From: Pycnococcus provasolii
Taxonomy: Eukaryota; Chlorophyta; Pseudoscourfieldiophyceae; Pseudoscourfieldiales; Pycnococcaceae
Assembly: GCA_938743325.2 (NCBI GenBank)
Contig: OW568864.1
Coordinates: 682,001 to 746,000 of the forward strand
DNA length: 64,000 nucleotides
Reading direction: 5' to 3'
The notes below the pieces were generated by a model. That model was not told where the DNA came from, searched no databases, and worked only from the letters and a program-made list of their open reading frames with translations. Position numbers and translations under genes: made by a program. Positions within the stretch are counted from its first letter, which is position 1, and every line of letters begins with the position of its first letter. Below are positions 1 to 11,400 of this stretch, in pieces.

Positions 1-2406
1 CAGCCTCGTTCGCGGCTGTCTGAGCCACCTCGAGGTCGCGCGAGAAAGCATCACGCTCGGCGCGAAGTGAAGCAATCTCCTCTTCGAGCTCCATATTCCG
101 AGTCGCGGCGCTTGCGGCACCAGCGAGAGTTTTCTCAACATCGCGCAGGCGTGCGTCGCGGCTTGCTACCTCAGCCTCGAGTGCGACCACCTGTTCACGC
201 GACTTTTCTTCAAGCATGAGAATGTCCTCACGCAGCTGCGCCGTGGATTCCTCCCCATTAGTGGCCATACTTGCCAACGCCGCCTGAGCCGCCGCCAGCT
301 CACGCTGAAGTTGGCGTAATTTCTCGTCGTGAGTTTCGCCATCCTGACGCTGCAGAGTGCCAAGATCAACTTGCATCGCCGCCACCGTCGAAGCGAGGTT
401 CGTCGCCTCTGAGACAATCTCAGCTCCGGCAACGCTCATTTCCAATCCAGATGCAATTGCATCCGTTGCAGCCTCGCTCGCCGTCGCGGCAGCTGCCCGT
501 TCCGCTGCGCTCGTCGCCGCCACGTCCTGTAGCATGGCCGCGAGCTCAGTCGCCGTCGCCGAGGTGGTCGCCAACTTTTCCTCCGTTTCGCGAAGACGCT
601 TCGAAAGTCGCCGGCCTTTCGCACGCAGGCGATCCACCTCCTCGCTACTGCCGCCTTCACCGGCACCACCCGACGTGCTTTTGGAAATCTCCTCGCGCAG
701 GTTGGCCACCTCAGCCTTGTGCCGAGTATTCTGACGATCCAAATCGCGCATCAGCTCCTCGTTCATTCCGCTAATCTGCTCCACCGTCTTGTGCATCGCC
801 TCCACCTCACGCCCGTTCGCAACTGCCGCCTCCTTCATCGCCGCCTCCGTCGCCGTCGCACGCTCGCGAAGGTCCTCCATCTCGTCACGCAGCACCGCAG
901 AAGCTTTCTGCTCCTCCTCGAGCTGATTGCGCACGCGACTCAGCTCCTCTGCACTTTCGCTCGCCTTGTCCGCACTTTCGCTCGCAGCAAGCATTTCCGC
1001 CGCATGTCGCCCGTGAGCATCCTCGAGCTCTGCCGTTACGGATTCCAGGCGCTTCCTCTCCTCCTCGAGCGCACGCTTGGACAATTGAGCTTCGTGGCGT
1101 GCCTCGGCGAGTTCCGTCGCCTGCTGCGACGCGGCACCCGATGTTGTGGCCACGAGCGCATCGTGCTGCTCGTCCAGGGCGGACTTCGACTCCTTCAGTT
1201 CCTCAAGATCCTTCTCAAGGGACTCAATACGCGACGTCGCCTCGTCAAACTCGCCTTGCCTATCGCTGATCATCTTTTCTAATTCCTCGACCCGGCTTTG
1301 CTTCTCTTCCACGTCCGTCCGAAGAGCCGCCGCCTCCTCCCGCGCGATTCTTGTATTTTCCCGCGCCTCACTCACATCTGCCGCCTCACTCCCCTTCTTC
1401 TCGTCGCGTAGAATAGACAGCTCTTCGCGAAGGCGCTCCACCTCCGTCTCCGAGGTTGTCGCGCGCTCGGAGAGCCGTGCGCCTTCCTCGTTGAGTCCCG
1501 CGATGGCAACCTTGTGTTCCTCCTCGAGAGCCTGAATCGCAGCGGCATGCTCCTCGCGCAGCGCAGCCATGGACTCTTCGGCACGGTCGCGAAGCTCCAC
1601 CTCGCGGTCGACGAGCCTCGCACGGCCCTCCTCCGTGAGCGCCCCTCTCTCCGCCTCCGCCTCCACAAGCCGTTGTGCCATGGATCGCAGTTCGGCGGCG
1701 TAAACGCGGCGTATGTGCCGAACCTTTGACGAGATTGCCAATGCTAGCTTAGATGGCGACGCGACGTCCACTTCATCTTCTTCGAGCTCCACAGCTCCGT
1801 CCTCGCCATCTTCCTCTTCGTCGTCGAGGTCGAGAAACGCGGGATTCGTGTGCGTGCTTGCGGCAAAGTCCTCGCCAGCAGTGCTATGCGCTTCGCTGAC
1901 GATATCCGCGATATGCGATGGGTCGCCGCTAGCGCGCTTTGCCACGGCGACCGTCGTCGCGGCGGCGCTGCGAAGTGCTCTGACACCCTCCTGCGCAGAT
2001 TCATTTGCCACGTCGAGCTCGGCACGCAGTCCCTCCACCTCAAGTGCGAGTCGCTCCCCGCGTTCAGTCGCAGACGCCGAAGCTTCCCGCGCCGTCTCGA
2101 GCTCGTCTTTCTCGATCGCAGCGGCGGCGGCGGCGTCACGCGCTGTCTCTAGCTCCGCCTCGAGCTCGCGAACTCGCGTCTCTGCCGCCTCTGCCTCTGC
2201 CGCTTTTTTGCGCAAAATCGCCGCCTCCACTGGGTCTATGGCTGGTGTAGGCTTGGGACGCACGGGTGGTAGCTTTGCGAACACCCCGGTGGTGAGCTGC
2301 GGAGCGGCAGCGGAAGGGGGGTCTGAAATTATCTTGTCACCTTCGCGACCCGGTGGCATCTCCTCCGGCTCTGGAGCCGGCGGTCTGGGCCGCTGCCGCC
2401 CGTCGT

Positions 2407-2440
<34 letters not shown>

Positions 2441-3274
2441 AACTTCGTCGTCGTCCGAGTCGTCGAGCAGCCCGTCGTCGTCGTCGCTGTCTTCCATCAG
2501 CTGGTTTGCCGCATTGGCTCTTTCCAGTGCTGAAGATGCTGAAGGTGCAGCTGCCGCCGTCAGCTCAGCAGCTTCCTTTGCTGCCAGCCTCGCAGCCTCG
2601 GCTGCCGCCTCCGTCTCTGCGAGTCGTCTCTTTTCCTCGTACTTCCACTCCGTGGGAGACACCGTTGATCCACCGGTTCGTCCTAAGCACCGCACGCGCG
2701 CGCTCAGCATAGGCTGGCCAGTGGTAGCTGCCCTGCTGGCTGAGCAACCGACGACGAGCTGCTCGTCGTGCACGCCTCCGTTGTCGTGCTGCGCCGGGTC
2801 CACCGCGAGGTCGGCGAGGTCAATCACCGCCGTTCCCACCGCCGCGGATGCTGGCGACGACTCGTGAACGGCGATGACGAGCGGCTTGCGCAGGAAGAGC
2901 CTCTTGCCGGGCAGGTGCGGCGGCCCAGGCTGCTTGTACAGCGTCGCCGTCAGCTTGAACTGCGCGTCGTAGGTGTACATCATCGCGCCGACGAGTCCCT
3001 GCTGCGCGAGCTCGCAAGCCTTGTGCGCGAGCTTGCCTGTGTGTCTCTCCCCGCGTCTCCACACGAGCACGGGCGCCCCTGACAGCTGTTCGTCGTTTGC
3101 AACAGCTCCAGCTGCTGTTGCAGCAGCAGGCGTCCCCACCTGGGCCGGTACCCATGGCGCGAGCGCGCCGATTGTGACTTCGAAGTCGTACTTGACGGCG
3201 GCACCTCGACGCTGTCTCTGTGCGCCAACGAAGCCTCCGAACCACGACGACGACGAGTGAGGAGCAGGAGCCAT
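1..3274 (-). CDS. NT-C2 domain plus long coiled-coil protein, C-terminus beyond window edge
   Basis: A single frame stays open from the ATG at 3274 to base 1, giving about 1,091 visible codons with no stop. Residues ~20-190 read like an N-terminal C2 (EEIG1/EHBP1-type) domain: a KYDFEVTIGAL strand, a VLVWRRG strand and a VGTAVIDLADLAV segment. An acidic/glycine stretch (~265-300, encoded by a CGT/CCG repeat) and a proline-rich linker follow. From ~residue 340 to the edge the protein is almost all Glu/Arg/Ala/Leu heptad-like coiled coil. In plants and animals NT-C2 plus coiled-coil proteins tether organelles or vesicles to membranes or cytoskeleton; that role is inference here. The gene is 5' complete and 3' truncated by the window. 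Serine/arginine-rich plus-strand frames across it are shadows. Confidence 0.8.
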
Positions 3275-3664
3275 GACCACGGTGGTGTGAATGAATCAGG
3301 AAAGTGGAATGATAAATAAAAGTGTTGGCGAAGCAGGCGACGCGCGCGCGCCACCTGCTTCGCCGAGGGGCGGAAAAAAGCTCAAGGAGTTCGCGCTTTT
3401 TTGGGGAGGCTCACGTCTACACGCTGTTCATTCGGGATACCCCCCTGAACCCTAGCTGTTGAGTTTGGGTTTGGGAATTTCTCGGGATCCCGGTCGTGCC
3501 CAACCAACCTGGTCGTCTTAGTCGTGGCAACCGCTCGCGCTTCATGCTCCTCCACTACCCGTCGCCGCACTCGGAGAAGCACGGCGGCTACGTCACCGAG
3601 GACGGTCACGCGACGGACGACACGACGCGGATGATGGCGCGCGCCGTCATGCCCGTCAACAAGT
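3275..3664. other. Intergenic region with short orphan coding-like stretch
   Basis: This is the 5' flank of the NT-C2 gene. Telomere-like text (GAACCCTAG, TTTGGGTTTGGG) lies at 3440-3475. From about 3465 to 3665 a plus-strand frame without an early ATG reads like an ordinary protein tail (RFMLLHYPSPHSEKHGG..., ending VMPVNK and TGA). It may be a leftover 3' end of a displaced gene; no family was recognised. Confidence 0.3.
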
Positions 3665-3670
3665 GAGTGA

Positions 3671-4120
3671 GTGCTCCTTCTTGAGCCTGTCACGACGCAC
3701 TACCGTCTACCGCGTCACAGCGCCACCTTCGACCGGCCAGGAACGCAAGGTGGGCATCAAAGGCTCAGCGATGCTCACTGGTGGTCGGCGCATGGTGGCG
3801 TCGAAGCGATGAAGAAGGAAAGAGACAAATGTGATCTTCGCTGCGCGACGTGTCACTTGACTCAAAAAACACACAACAAATACAAGACAAAGGAGGGTGC
3901 TAACAGGAACAGATCGAGAGATCAGCGCCGGGACTTCGTGAACGCGCGGAAACGACAGATCGGGCAGTGTGCCGACTGCGATGCCTTGGTGGTCGAAGGA
4001 TATGAACATTTGTTTTCCTTCGCGCACAAGGATGCAGCAACGAAGGACCCCCGCGGTAGCATCACGGGGACCAAGAAAATCCACATTAATGTGGATTTTC
4101 TTGGTGATACGTCATCCTGA
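3671..4120 (+). CDS. HNH-like zinc-site ORF, tandem half-domains, probably a remnant
   Basis: The frame opens at a GTG and has no convincing ATG, so the start is uncertain. It contains a CDLRCATCH motif followed by an FVNARKRQIGQCADC motif and a HLFSFAHKD motif. In the HNH-like family I know from algae and large DNA viruses, the CxxC/F.H.D half precedes the CDLxCxxCH half. Here the order is reversed, as if the end of one repeat unit is followed by the start of a second. The second unit runs into the palindrome at 4070-4105 and stops. It probably is a relic of a selfish endonuclease or a repetitive HNH gene. No catalytic competence is claimed. Confidence 0.4.
   Translation: MLLLEPVTTHYRLPRHSATFDRPGTQGGHQRLSDAHWWSAHGGVEAMKKERDKCDLRCATCHLTQKTHNKYKTKEGANRNRSRDQRRDFVNARKRQIGQCADCDALVVEGYEHLFSFAHKDAATKDPRGSITGTKKIHINVDFLGDTSS
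4070..4105. repeat. 36-bp perfect palindrome
   Basis: ACCAAGAAAATCCACATT is followed at once by its exact reverse complement, centred on ATTAAT. The flanks (ATCAC on the left, GTGAT on the right) continue the symmetry imperfectly after a four-G bulge. It sits at the truncated end of the HNH-like ORF. Confidence 0.9.
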
Positions 4121-4828
4121 TAACGTATCCCCGAATCATCCACACTCACCCATATTTATCTTGAGGGGGCCCAAACGCTCACCAACTCTAGAAGGTTGGA
4201 GGCAATTATTCCACACACCACCCACCACGCCACCACACCACTGCGCCACCACACCGCCATGCCGCGCGACAAGCCAAAGGCGGCCGACATTCCCGACAAC
4301 CAAGTCGTTAAGGCGACGAACTACGTCGACAACCATGGGGGGCGTGCGTCTTCTCGACGACTTGCAGCACGAACTGCCCCCAATATATGCACCGCCTCAA
4401 CTTGACGACGGATGTTCCTACGTTGATGCCGTCGACACGCCACCGCCATCTCCCTGTGGCGGCGAGCTCAAGCCGTCCTCTTTCACTACACGTAAGACCG
4501 CCAAGCCTACGGTAGACACACCTTAAGTAAAAGTTAAGAGTGGTTGAGTTACACGGAGGATACTAAGGGAGGTCCCTCGAGAGAGGGGGATCACGTGATA
4601 ACCTCCTCATAGTGGGCACTGCCCGTTATAAGGGGGGCTGATGAATCACGTGACCACCTCCCTGTTGGGGGTTTTGGCAGTTCGGCGTATCCCGTTTAGG
4701 GGTTCACCTCACACACCACCCCGCAGAGCAGTCAAAAATCCGTGAGAAGTAAGCGTATCTGAGAAGAAAAACCTCAAGCTGAGAGGAAAAGAAACTCGTG
4801 TCAGTAGGGAAGCGCGCGTTGAACTCCG

Positions 4829-5110
4829 ATGCTGAGGTTGCCGTCGGGACAGTTCGCCGAAATAGGAGCGGCCTTCGCGCCGGTACAGGCCGCGGGACTT
4901 ATTGACGGAGACGGAAACGCGCTTACTGTTCAACCTGAAATTCTTGAACATGTACTGCCGCCAGCTACGCCTCAGATACGACACGCTGAAATCCCTTCGC
5001 ACGATGGCGCGAAAGCGGGAATTCATGTTCGCGCTCGACGTCAAGGATGGATATTACCATCTGCGGATTCAACAGTCGGATACCTTTTTTGGCCATTCGG
5101 TCGGTGAAAC
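4829..5110 (+). mobile_element. Fossil reverse-transcriptase fragment (retroelement, DIRS/Ty3-like)
   Basis: A short stretch reads like the N-terminal part of a retroelement reverse transcriptase, with LLFNLKFLN and FMFALDVKDGYYHL motifs typical of the fingers/palm of DIRS- and Ty3-type enzymes. Only this fragment is seen. No integrase or recombinase, RNase H or terminal repeats were recognised around it. The element is broken and clearly old. The family is uncertain because so little is left. Confidence 0.5.
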
Positions 5111-5360
5111 GGCCAAACCCCATCTGGATTCTGGAGGGAGATTCTTTCCCTCTCCCCGAGGGCGGTTCTGGTTCTGTCCTCCCCCCTCCACCCGGGCCTC
5201 GGGTCTCGGGTCACGGGCCCCTCGGGCTCGGCTGAAGCCGGACCCCGGGGGACCCGACCCAAATTGACAGCTCGCTCAGTCTAGCTCGCAGCTCGTTCGA
5301 ACTCGTTTTCGCCATCCCACCTCCCATCACAGTGGTGATCAATCACAGTGGTGGTGATCA

Positions 5361-7277
5361 ATGGCGTTCACGACGAAGTCATCATCACTGGCAATGATGG
5401 CACTGCTCTCAATATCACGTTTTTCTCTCATGGATGTTTTGGTGTTCTCTCTCTCTGTGTCTGTGGTGGTGGTGGGGTATGGTGGGCGAGGGGTATGTGC
5501 GACGCCTGGCACGGTTGGCATGGTTGGTGGTGGTGGTGGTGATGGTGGGTTGTCCATGCCGTCATCGTCATTGCCGTCGTCATTGCCGTCCTCTGATGAT
5601 TCCTCTCATCATCGCGTCAACCATCGGTATCGTGATTACCAACCGGGTGAGTACGTGCGCATTGATTATTCCCCCAGGGCGTCAGCGTCGGCGTCGGCGG
5701 AGCCTGCGCCGTTGGTGGCACAGATCATAATGCACTCTGATCATGGTGGTGGTGGTGATCATAACAATGGCAACAGCAGCAACAACAACAATAACAACAA
5801 CGGCATTTTCAACTTCGCCATCCTTCCCATCAAAGGATCCATACAGCGAAACGGGTACTTCTACGTCGACGTTCAACTCGGAACGCCAGAACGAACATTC
5901 AGCCTCATCGTCGACACCGGGTCCAGCACGACGTACGTACCATGCAAAGAGTGCGCGTCCGAATGTGGCGATCACAAACTGCACACGCCATACAATCCGG
6001 CAACAAGCTCAACGTTCAGAGGGGTGTCGTGCGGAAGTCTCGAGTGCGCGACGGGAATCTGCAGCACGGATGTCCTCAGCTCGGACGAGTCCAGCTTTCT
6101 CGGCACGAGCGCGTGCCTATACACGCGCCACTACGCGGAACACTCAAGCTCAACAGGACAGCTTGTCAGCGATCTCATACACATCCCGCTCTTCGATGGC
6201 GAGATGATGAATAACGCATCATCATCTTCAGTGCCGACTTCATCATCTTCTTCTGTATCGCGTCGCGTGGTGTTCGGATGCGAGATTCGAGAGACGGGGT
6301 ACATCTACGAACAGACTGCTGACGGCGTGCTTGGCCTGGGACGATCCAAGGATGCGATTGTTCCTCAGCTCACTGCAACGTCACTCCCAATCGACAGCAC
6401 GCTAACATCCGCTAGCTTCGCGCTTTGCATCGCAGACACCAGAGATAACAATTCAGAAACTGCGGCAGGAAGCCTCATCATGGGAACGCCGCCGCTGCCT
6501 CGCGCGATGCGAGACAAGGTGAAGCACGTTTCGCTGACGCTCGATCCGCGTCACCCAACACACCACATTGTTGCGCTGAAGGGCGTGCGCGTTGGAAATA
6601 CGACGCTACCGACGACGACGAAGAGTAGCGAGATTGTTCGCAGCACCGTGGGCAGTTTCGCCAAGGCTGTACAGGCAGCCTTCAGCGGCGACCTCAGCTT
6701 CTCCGCAGCCTTGAAGCATGAAGAGGAGCTCGGAGACCTGCCGTTTGGGCGACTTCTTGCAGTTGTCGATTCCGGAACGACGTGGCTCTATCTACCGTCA
6801 GCTGGCGCGCTCTACCAGCGATTCGTGACGCTTGTGGATGCACACGTCACGGCACGTGGCGGGGTACGCATCGCAGCCGCAGACGGCGGCGGTGACGTGT
6901 GCTGGGTGCACGTTCCTGGTGGTGGTGGCGGGAAGGAAGAAGGCAGCGGCGGCGGCGACGGCGATGCCGCGGGCGCGTTGAACAAGCTGTTCCCATCAGC
7001 AGCGCTCGTCTTCGAAGATGGCGTGGAGCTGCAGCTTCCTCCTGAGCACATGCTCTTTGCGCATCGCATTGTGCCCGGTGCATTCTGCTTGGGTGTGTTT
7101 GAGTCGGGAGGTCAAAGTGCCGTAGTAGGCGCGGCTGCTCTGCGCGATGTGCTGGTCACATTCGACGTTGAGCGCGCTCGCCTCGGAATTCTGCAGGACA
7201 ATCGGCACTTTGCTTGCGCAAAGGTGGCGGATATGATTGGTGATTACGCGCGTGCTCTGAAGAAAACGTTGTTGTAA
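5361..7277 (+). CDS. Pepsin-like (A1) aspartic protease, secreted or membrane-linked
   Basis: A 638-residue A1-family aspartyl protease. Both catalytic loops are present: DTGSST near residue 185 and DSGTTW near residue 470. Asn/Gly/Ser low-complexity linkers lie at ~54-150 (poly-N from a CAA/AAC repeat) and near 540. The first ~48 residues hold a hydrophobic run (VLVFSLSVSVVVV) suited to a signal peptide; an internal Met at residue 24 would give a tighter signal peptide. Cysteines around the first loop (VPCKECASEC) match plant/algal atypical aspartic proteases. Likely site of action is the secretory path, vacuole or cell wall. The stop lies in TTGTAA, so the poly(A) signal TGTAA overlaps it. 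The gene faces the next gene tail to tail with a 52-bp gap. Confidence 0.9.
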   Translation: MAFTTKSSSLAMMALLSISRFSLMDVLVFSLSVSVVVVGYGGRGVCATPGTVGMVGGGGGDGGLSMPSSSLPSSLPSSDDSSHHRVNHRYRDYQPGEYVRIDYSPRASASASAEPAPLVAQIIMHSDHGGGGDHNNGNSSNNNNNNNGIFNFAILPIKGSIQRNGYFYVDVQLGTPERTFSLIVDTGSSTTYVPCKECASECGDHKLHTPYNPATSSTFRGVSCGSLECATGICSTDVLSSDESSFLGTSACLYTRHYAEHSSSTGQLVSDLIHIPLFDGEMMNNASSSSVPTSSSSSVSRRVVFGCEIRETGYIYEQTADGVLGLGRSKDAIVPQLTATSLPIDSTLTSASFALCIADTRDNNSETAAGSLIMGTPPLPRAMRDKVKHVSLTLDPRHPTHHIVALKGVRVGNTTLPTTTKSSEIVRSTVGSFAKAVQAAFSGDLSFSAALKHEEELGDLPFGRLLAVVDSGTTWLYLPSAGALYQRFVTLVDAHVTARGGVRIAAADGGGDVCWVHVPGGGGGKEEGSGGGDGDAAGALNKLFPSAALVFEDGVELQLPPEHMLFAHRIVPGAFCLGVFESGGQSAVVGAAALRDVLVTFDVERARLGILQDNRHFACAKVADMIGDYARALKKTLL

Positions 7278-7329
7278 ACATACACTCGTGTTACTTGTTT
7301 TTCTTTTCTTACATGTTCCGTACTGTACT

Positions 7330-8352
7330 TTAGAATCGAAAGGGCACAGGCGGAGGTAGGCTGCTCGATCCACCAGGCGAGGACGGACCGTTCGCAGTCG
7401 CACCGCTGCTGCCTTCTTTGGTGCTGCTAACAGCCTCGTTGTTATTAGTTGGCAAATTTGCAGGTGCAGGTGCAGGCGCGGCCGGCACCGCCGCCGCCAT
7501 CGCCGCAGAATGTGCACCAGCCGCTGCCCGAGCGACGCAGGCAGCTGCCGCACCCTTTGGCGCCTTCAGCGACGCGGACACGCACACCTCGAGAAGGCCC
7601 ACGTCGAGCCCCTCAGACGACGCGTTGGCGGTTGACGCGCCACCTCCCTTCAAGCTGTCGTCGTTGACGTCGTTTTCGTGCCGCGGACGCTGCGCCGTCT
7701 CCAGCGTCGCTACAGCCTCCGCGGTTGCCGCGACGCGTGCAGAACACACCGCTCGAAGGGGCTCGAGCAAGTCTGCCAACTCGTCGAGCGCGCCAACCGC
7801 CTCGGACGCCTCGATAGCTCTCCGCGCTCTCGCGCACAGCTCCTCCTCGTCGCCGTCGCAGTTCGCAGCGTTGGCGTCCGCCTCGCACGCCTCAACGAGT
7901 CGCACGGCGCGTGCCGCCTTGCGCAGGAGGTGCACCTCGTGCTCAGCCACCTTGCGTTCGCGCAGCGCCGCGAGCACGTCAGCAGCCACGCCGTGTTCGC
8001 CTCCCACCCCACGCAGCTCGTCCGCGAGCCTCGCAGCTTCTGCGACATCCGCGCGCATGGACACCAGCTCGTCGCTAACTCTCTGGAACGTGCGCAAGAT
8101 TTCGCCATGCGAAGCTATCGCCGCGTGCAAGTCCGCGCTGTGCGCGTCCACCACGCCATTCAGCAGGTCGTCGAGCGCGAGCGAACGCTGTCTCAGCTCG
8201 CGTAGCGCCTTCTCCTGCGACACGGAGGAGACGCATGCGAGCACGTGCGGGAGTGCGTTGAACGCCGCACTGGAGGAGTACGACGGAGGGAGGCGCGCGA
8301 GCTCGGCGCGCACCAGGTCTTCGAACGACGACGACTCCGCCTCAGGCGCCAT
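7330..8352 (-). CDS. Exocyst Sec8/EXOC4 N-terminal-like helical protein (short)
   Basis: 340 residues from the ATG at 8352; an in-frame ATG at 8472 would add 40 residues of less structured sequence. Residues ~40-240 are Ala/Glu/Leu-rich helices (LDDLLNGVVDAHSADLHAAI, SHGEILRTFQRVSDEL) whose spacing resembles the Sec8 N-terminal coiled-coil region of the exocyst tethering complex. The C-terminal ~100 residues are Pro/Ala/Ser-rich and look disordered. Normal Sec8 has about 1,000 residues, so this would be only its first quarter; an unrelated coiled-coil protein is possible. TGTAA occurs ~15 nt after the stop (minus strand). It lies head-to-tail downstream of the NEF1-like gene, ~140 bp apart. 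Confidence 0.45.
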   Translation of the reverse strand: MAPEAESSSFEDLVRAELARLPPSYSSSAAFNALPHVLACVSSVSQEKALRELRQRSLALDDLLNGVVDAHSADLHAAIASHGEILRTFQRVSDELVSMRADVAEAARLADELRGVGGEHGVAADVLAALRERKVAEHEVHLLRKAARAVRLVEACEADANAANCDGDEEELCARARRAIEASEAVGALDELADLLEPLRAVCSARVAATAEAVATLETAQRPRHENDVNDDSLKGGGASTANASSEGLDVGLLEVCVSASLKAPKGAAAACVARAAAGAHSAAMAAAVPAAPAPAPANLPTNNNEAVSSTKEGSSGATANGPSSPGGSSSLPPPVPFRF

Positions 8353-8493
8353 ACGGCGAAGAACGAAGAATGGGGCGGGAAGTGGAAGCAGCGAAAATTC
8401 CGAACCGAGGCTTCGGGGATCCCTCGTGGGATCTCCCACTGGGAAGACTGAATGAAACCTGAATCCGACCAATCAAACTGTTACACATTTTTC

Positions 8494-11400
8494 TTAGATG
8501 AGCTTCAGGCCCGTCCGTCTCACAGCGCCGGCTGCAATGTACTGTACGCATGCGCACGCGACGCCCAGCACCGCGAGCGCGCGCGTCGTGGAAAGGTCGC
8601 TGAACAGGAGCGGCGCGGCATTCAGCGGAGTCGCCAGCAATAGCGCGGTGTCGCCGAGCACGCCGCGCTCCCAAAGGAAGCGCACGAACAGCGCGAGGCT
8701 AGGAAGCGCGCAAAGCAGGCAAAGAGCATTCCGCAATGTCCAGACAAAGTCCACTCCATCGCCGTGCACGGCGATGTGCCGTTCAGCCGCGTATCTGCCG
8801 GCGGCAACCTGCCGCGCCGCGGAAAGCGCCAAGCTTGCTGCCGCGACGGCGACGGGCGGCGCGTATCGCTGGCGGTGGGCAAATCGCTGGAGCAGCATCG
8901 AGTCCGAGCAAAGCAGTAGGAAGAGAGGGGCCAGACACAGCGCCGCGCCGTCGCGGTGCAGCAGAAAGCCGGGCACAGAAACAGCCTCGCCACCGTCAGC
9001 CTCCGCGTAGCAAAGGCCAAACACAAATGCAAGCGTCGCGCAGGCATTGCACATCGTCGGCAGCCAAGCCAGGCCGATCCGCCGCAGCGTGGCGTCAGAC
9101 GATTGTCTGGGGTACGCCATGCCGTGCGACTTGATACCAGGCCCGCGATCGTCGCGAGACGACTCGCGGCTCTGCCTGAGCTTGATGGCGAGCGCCAGCG
9201 CTGCCATCACGCATGCATTGACAACCAGAAGCGAGCTGCGCGCCTCGCTCGCCGAATCCATTCCACTCTTTCTCAGCACGTTCTCCCGCACGGCGTCGAG
9301 CGCTTCGGGTGGGAAATACGTGACGAGTGCAAACGCGGCCGGTATGCTCACGAATACAACCATGATGAGGAGCGCAAGAATGGGAGACGCCGCGGGACTC
9401 GCGGGTCCACGAGCGAGAAGGAACACGCAGAATGCCGCGGCTGCCGCGCAAGATCCACCAACCAGGCTGTGCAGGATGAAGCCGTAGCCAGGCAGCAGCT
9501 CGAGGGCTGCGTACCACCCAATCGCCGCTCCGCTTGCCACAGTCAGGAATCCCTTCGAAACGCCCGAGCGGCTCGCGGGAAGGAGTCCGCTGGCGCCAAC
9601 AAGCGACGAGGCGAGCGGCATCACGAGAAGCCAACGTGCCCAGTGCTCGCGTGCACCTGCGGCACCCATGCCATAGATTGCAGGATCGTCGTGCGCATGG
9701 AACGGCACGTGTGCCTCGTCCCACAATCGCGGGCACAGGTGCATGGGCAGGAAGTGTGGGCAATACGCCATGCCCTGCATCGGCAGCGGCGGCGCGAGAA
9801 TCACCATCAGCACGCCGCCGGCGCACATGAGCAGGCCAAGGCGACGCAGTGTGCTGTGCGTTGGCAGGTGCCCAGCCGCGGCGGGGAGGATGCTCCCGCC
9901 CGCAAGGCCGAGAAGGCATCCAATCAGGAGCGCGTCGCTCGGCCGACGGCCGAAAATGACCTGCAGCGCCTCGAAGAATGCGAAGCGATTCCACGCCACT
10001 ATCGCCCAGCAGATTGTCGCGTGCGCCCACGCCTGCGGCGCGGACATGCGCTGCGCCTGCCTGGCGTGCGCGCTCAGCGCAGCACCCACCATCCCACTGC
10101 TCGCGCCCATCTCCGCCTTGACCTTTGCTCTCGCGGCGAGCAGAATCGAAGGCAGCGTCGCGGCGACGACGAGCACTGTCACCGCGACGTAAAGCGACGT
10201 TTCGGGCGCCACAAGCACGGCCACCTTACCCGCCATTGTGCACTGCAGAGCCCACGCGGCCCAGCCTGGAAGGCGCCCACCGCCACTTAGTGCGCGCACG
10301 GCTGCGACGCCCGCGAAGCTCGTCACCGCGACGAGCCAGGCTGGATACACCACCTCGCCATGGCCTGCCGAGGCCCAGCTCAGGCGATACAGCCCAGCCT
10401 CGAGGTGCGCGAAGAACGTACCGCTTGCAACGAACGCCGCTCCGACGGCGTGCGCGTCGACGCGGCACGCCGACACGCCGCAGGCGAGCAGCACGAGCGC
10501 GGTCGACACGAGCACGTCACGGCAGATGTGGTGCACAGGTCGCCCGCCGACGTCGAGATCCACGAACCAGAAATTGTGCTGCACGAACCAAACCATGAAC
10601 AGCAGCGCGCCAAGCGCGAACAGCAGGTAGTCGCGCAGAAGTCCGCTCTCGTAGTAGAGGGCGAAGCCGGCGGCGGCGACAAGAGGTGCGGGCATCACAG
10701 GGAGCGGCACGCCCATCGCGAATGCACCAGCTCCCGCGGCACCCACCGCGAGCATTCCGGCGACGGTGAGATCGACGGTGCCCCCGAGCGCGCCAGTGAA
10801 GTGGCTGGCGAAGAGCGCGGCGCCGGCGTATAGAGCGGGCGTTACGAGAAGGTAGCTCCATGGCGACGGCACGTGTATGTACTGCCCGAACGATGCAAAA
10901 ACCACGCGGCCTTCAAAGCCGGCGACAAGCCCGATCAGGCCGACGAGCAGTGCTGTGTGCCGAAGCACGTCGAGCGAGAAGCCCTCGAGGCCGAGCCACC
11001 ACAGGCTTCCGTACGGCGCGCTCAGCGCGAGCACGACCATCGGCGCGGTGCCTAGCAGCAGCAGACTGCATATCTCCGTCGTGTCTAACCGCAGGATGGG
11101 ACCAAGGTGGATCGCCAGCTGGAGTGCCGCCGGGAGCACGGCATATGCGAAGGCGGCGGCTGCTGCTCCTGCACGCGTCGACGCCAAGCCGGTTGCATCT
11201 CCTCGGAACCCGAGCTTGTTCCCTCCTCCGATTGCGACACGTCCAGCTCGCTGAAAGCTCGACGGCTGCGGCGTTCCGAACGCCAGGTAAAAGACGGATG
11301 ACATGCACAAGTACACGAACGGCGCCGCCGCTGCACCCGTGGCGAGCATCGCACCCCACGTGAGCACGGCTGCACACACGAGCGGGGAGAGTCCGAAGAG

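Noticed and set aside
1713-2867. Long plus-strand Ser/Ala-rich frame
   Set aside because: It is the reverse of the coiled-coil coding strand (GCG/GAG-rich), lacks any domain-like pattern and overlaps the supported minus-strand gene throughout.
8956-10290. Arg-rich plus-strand frame opposite the NEF1-like gene
   Set aside because: Composition is that of a shadow of hydrophobic Ala/Leu codons; no motif.
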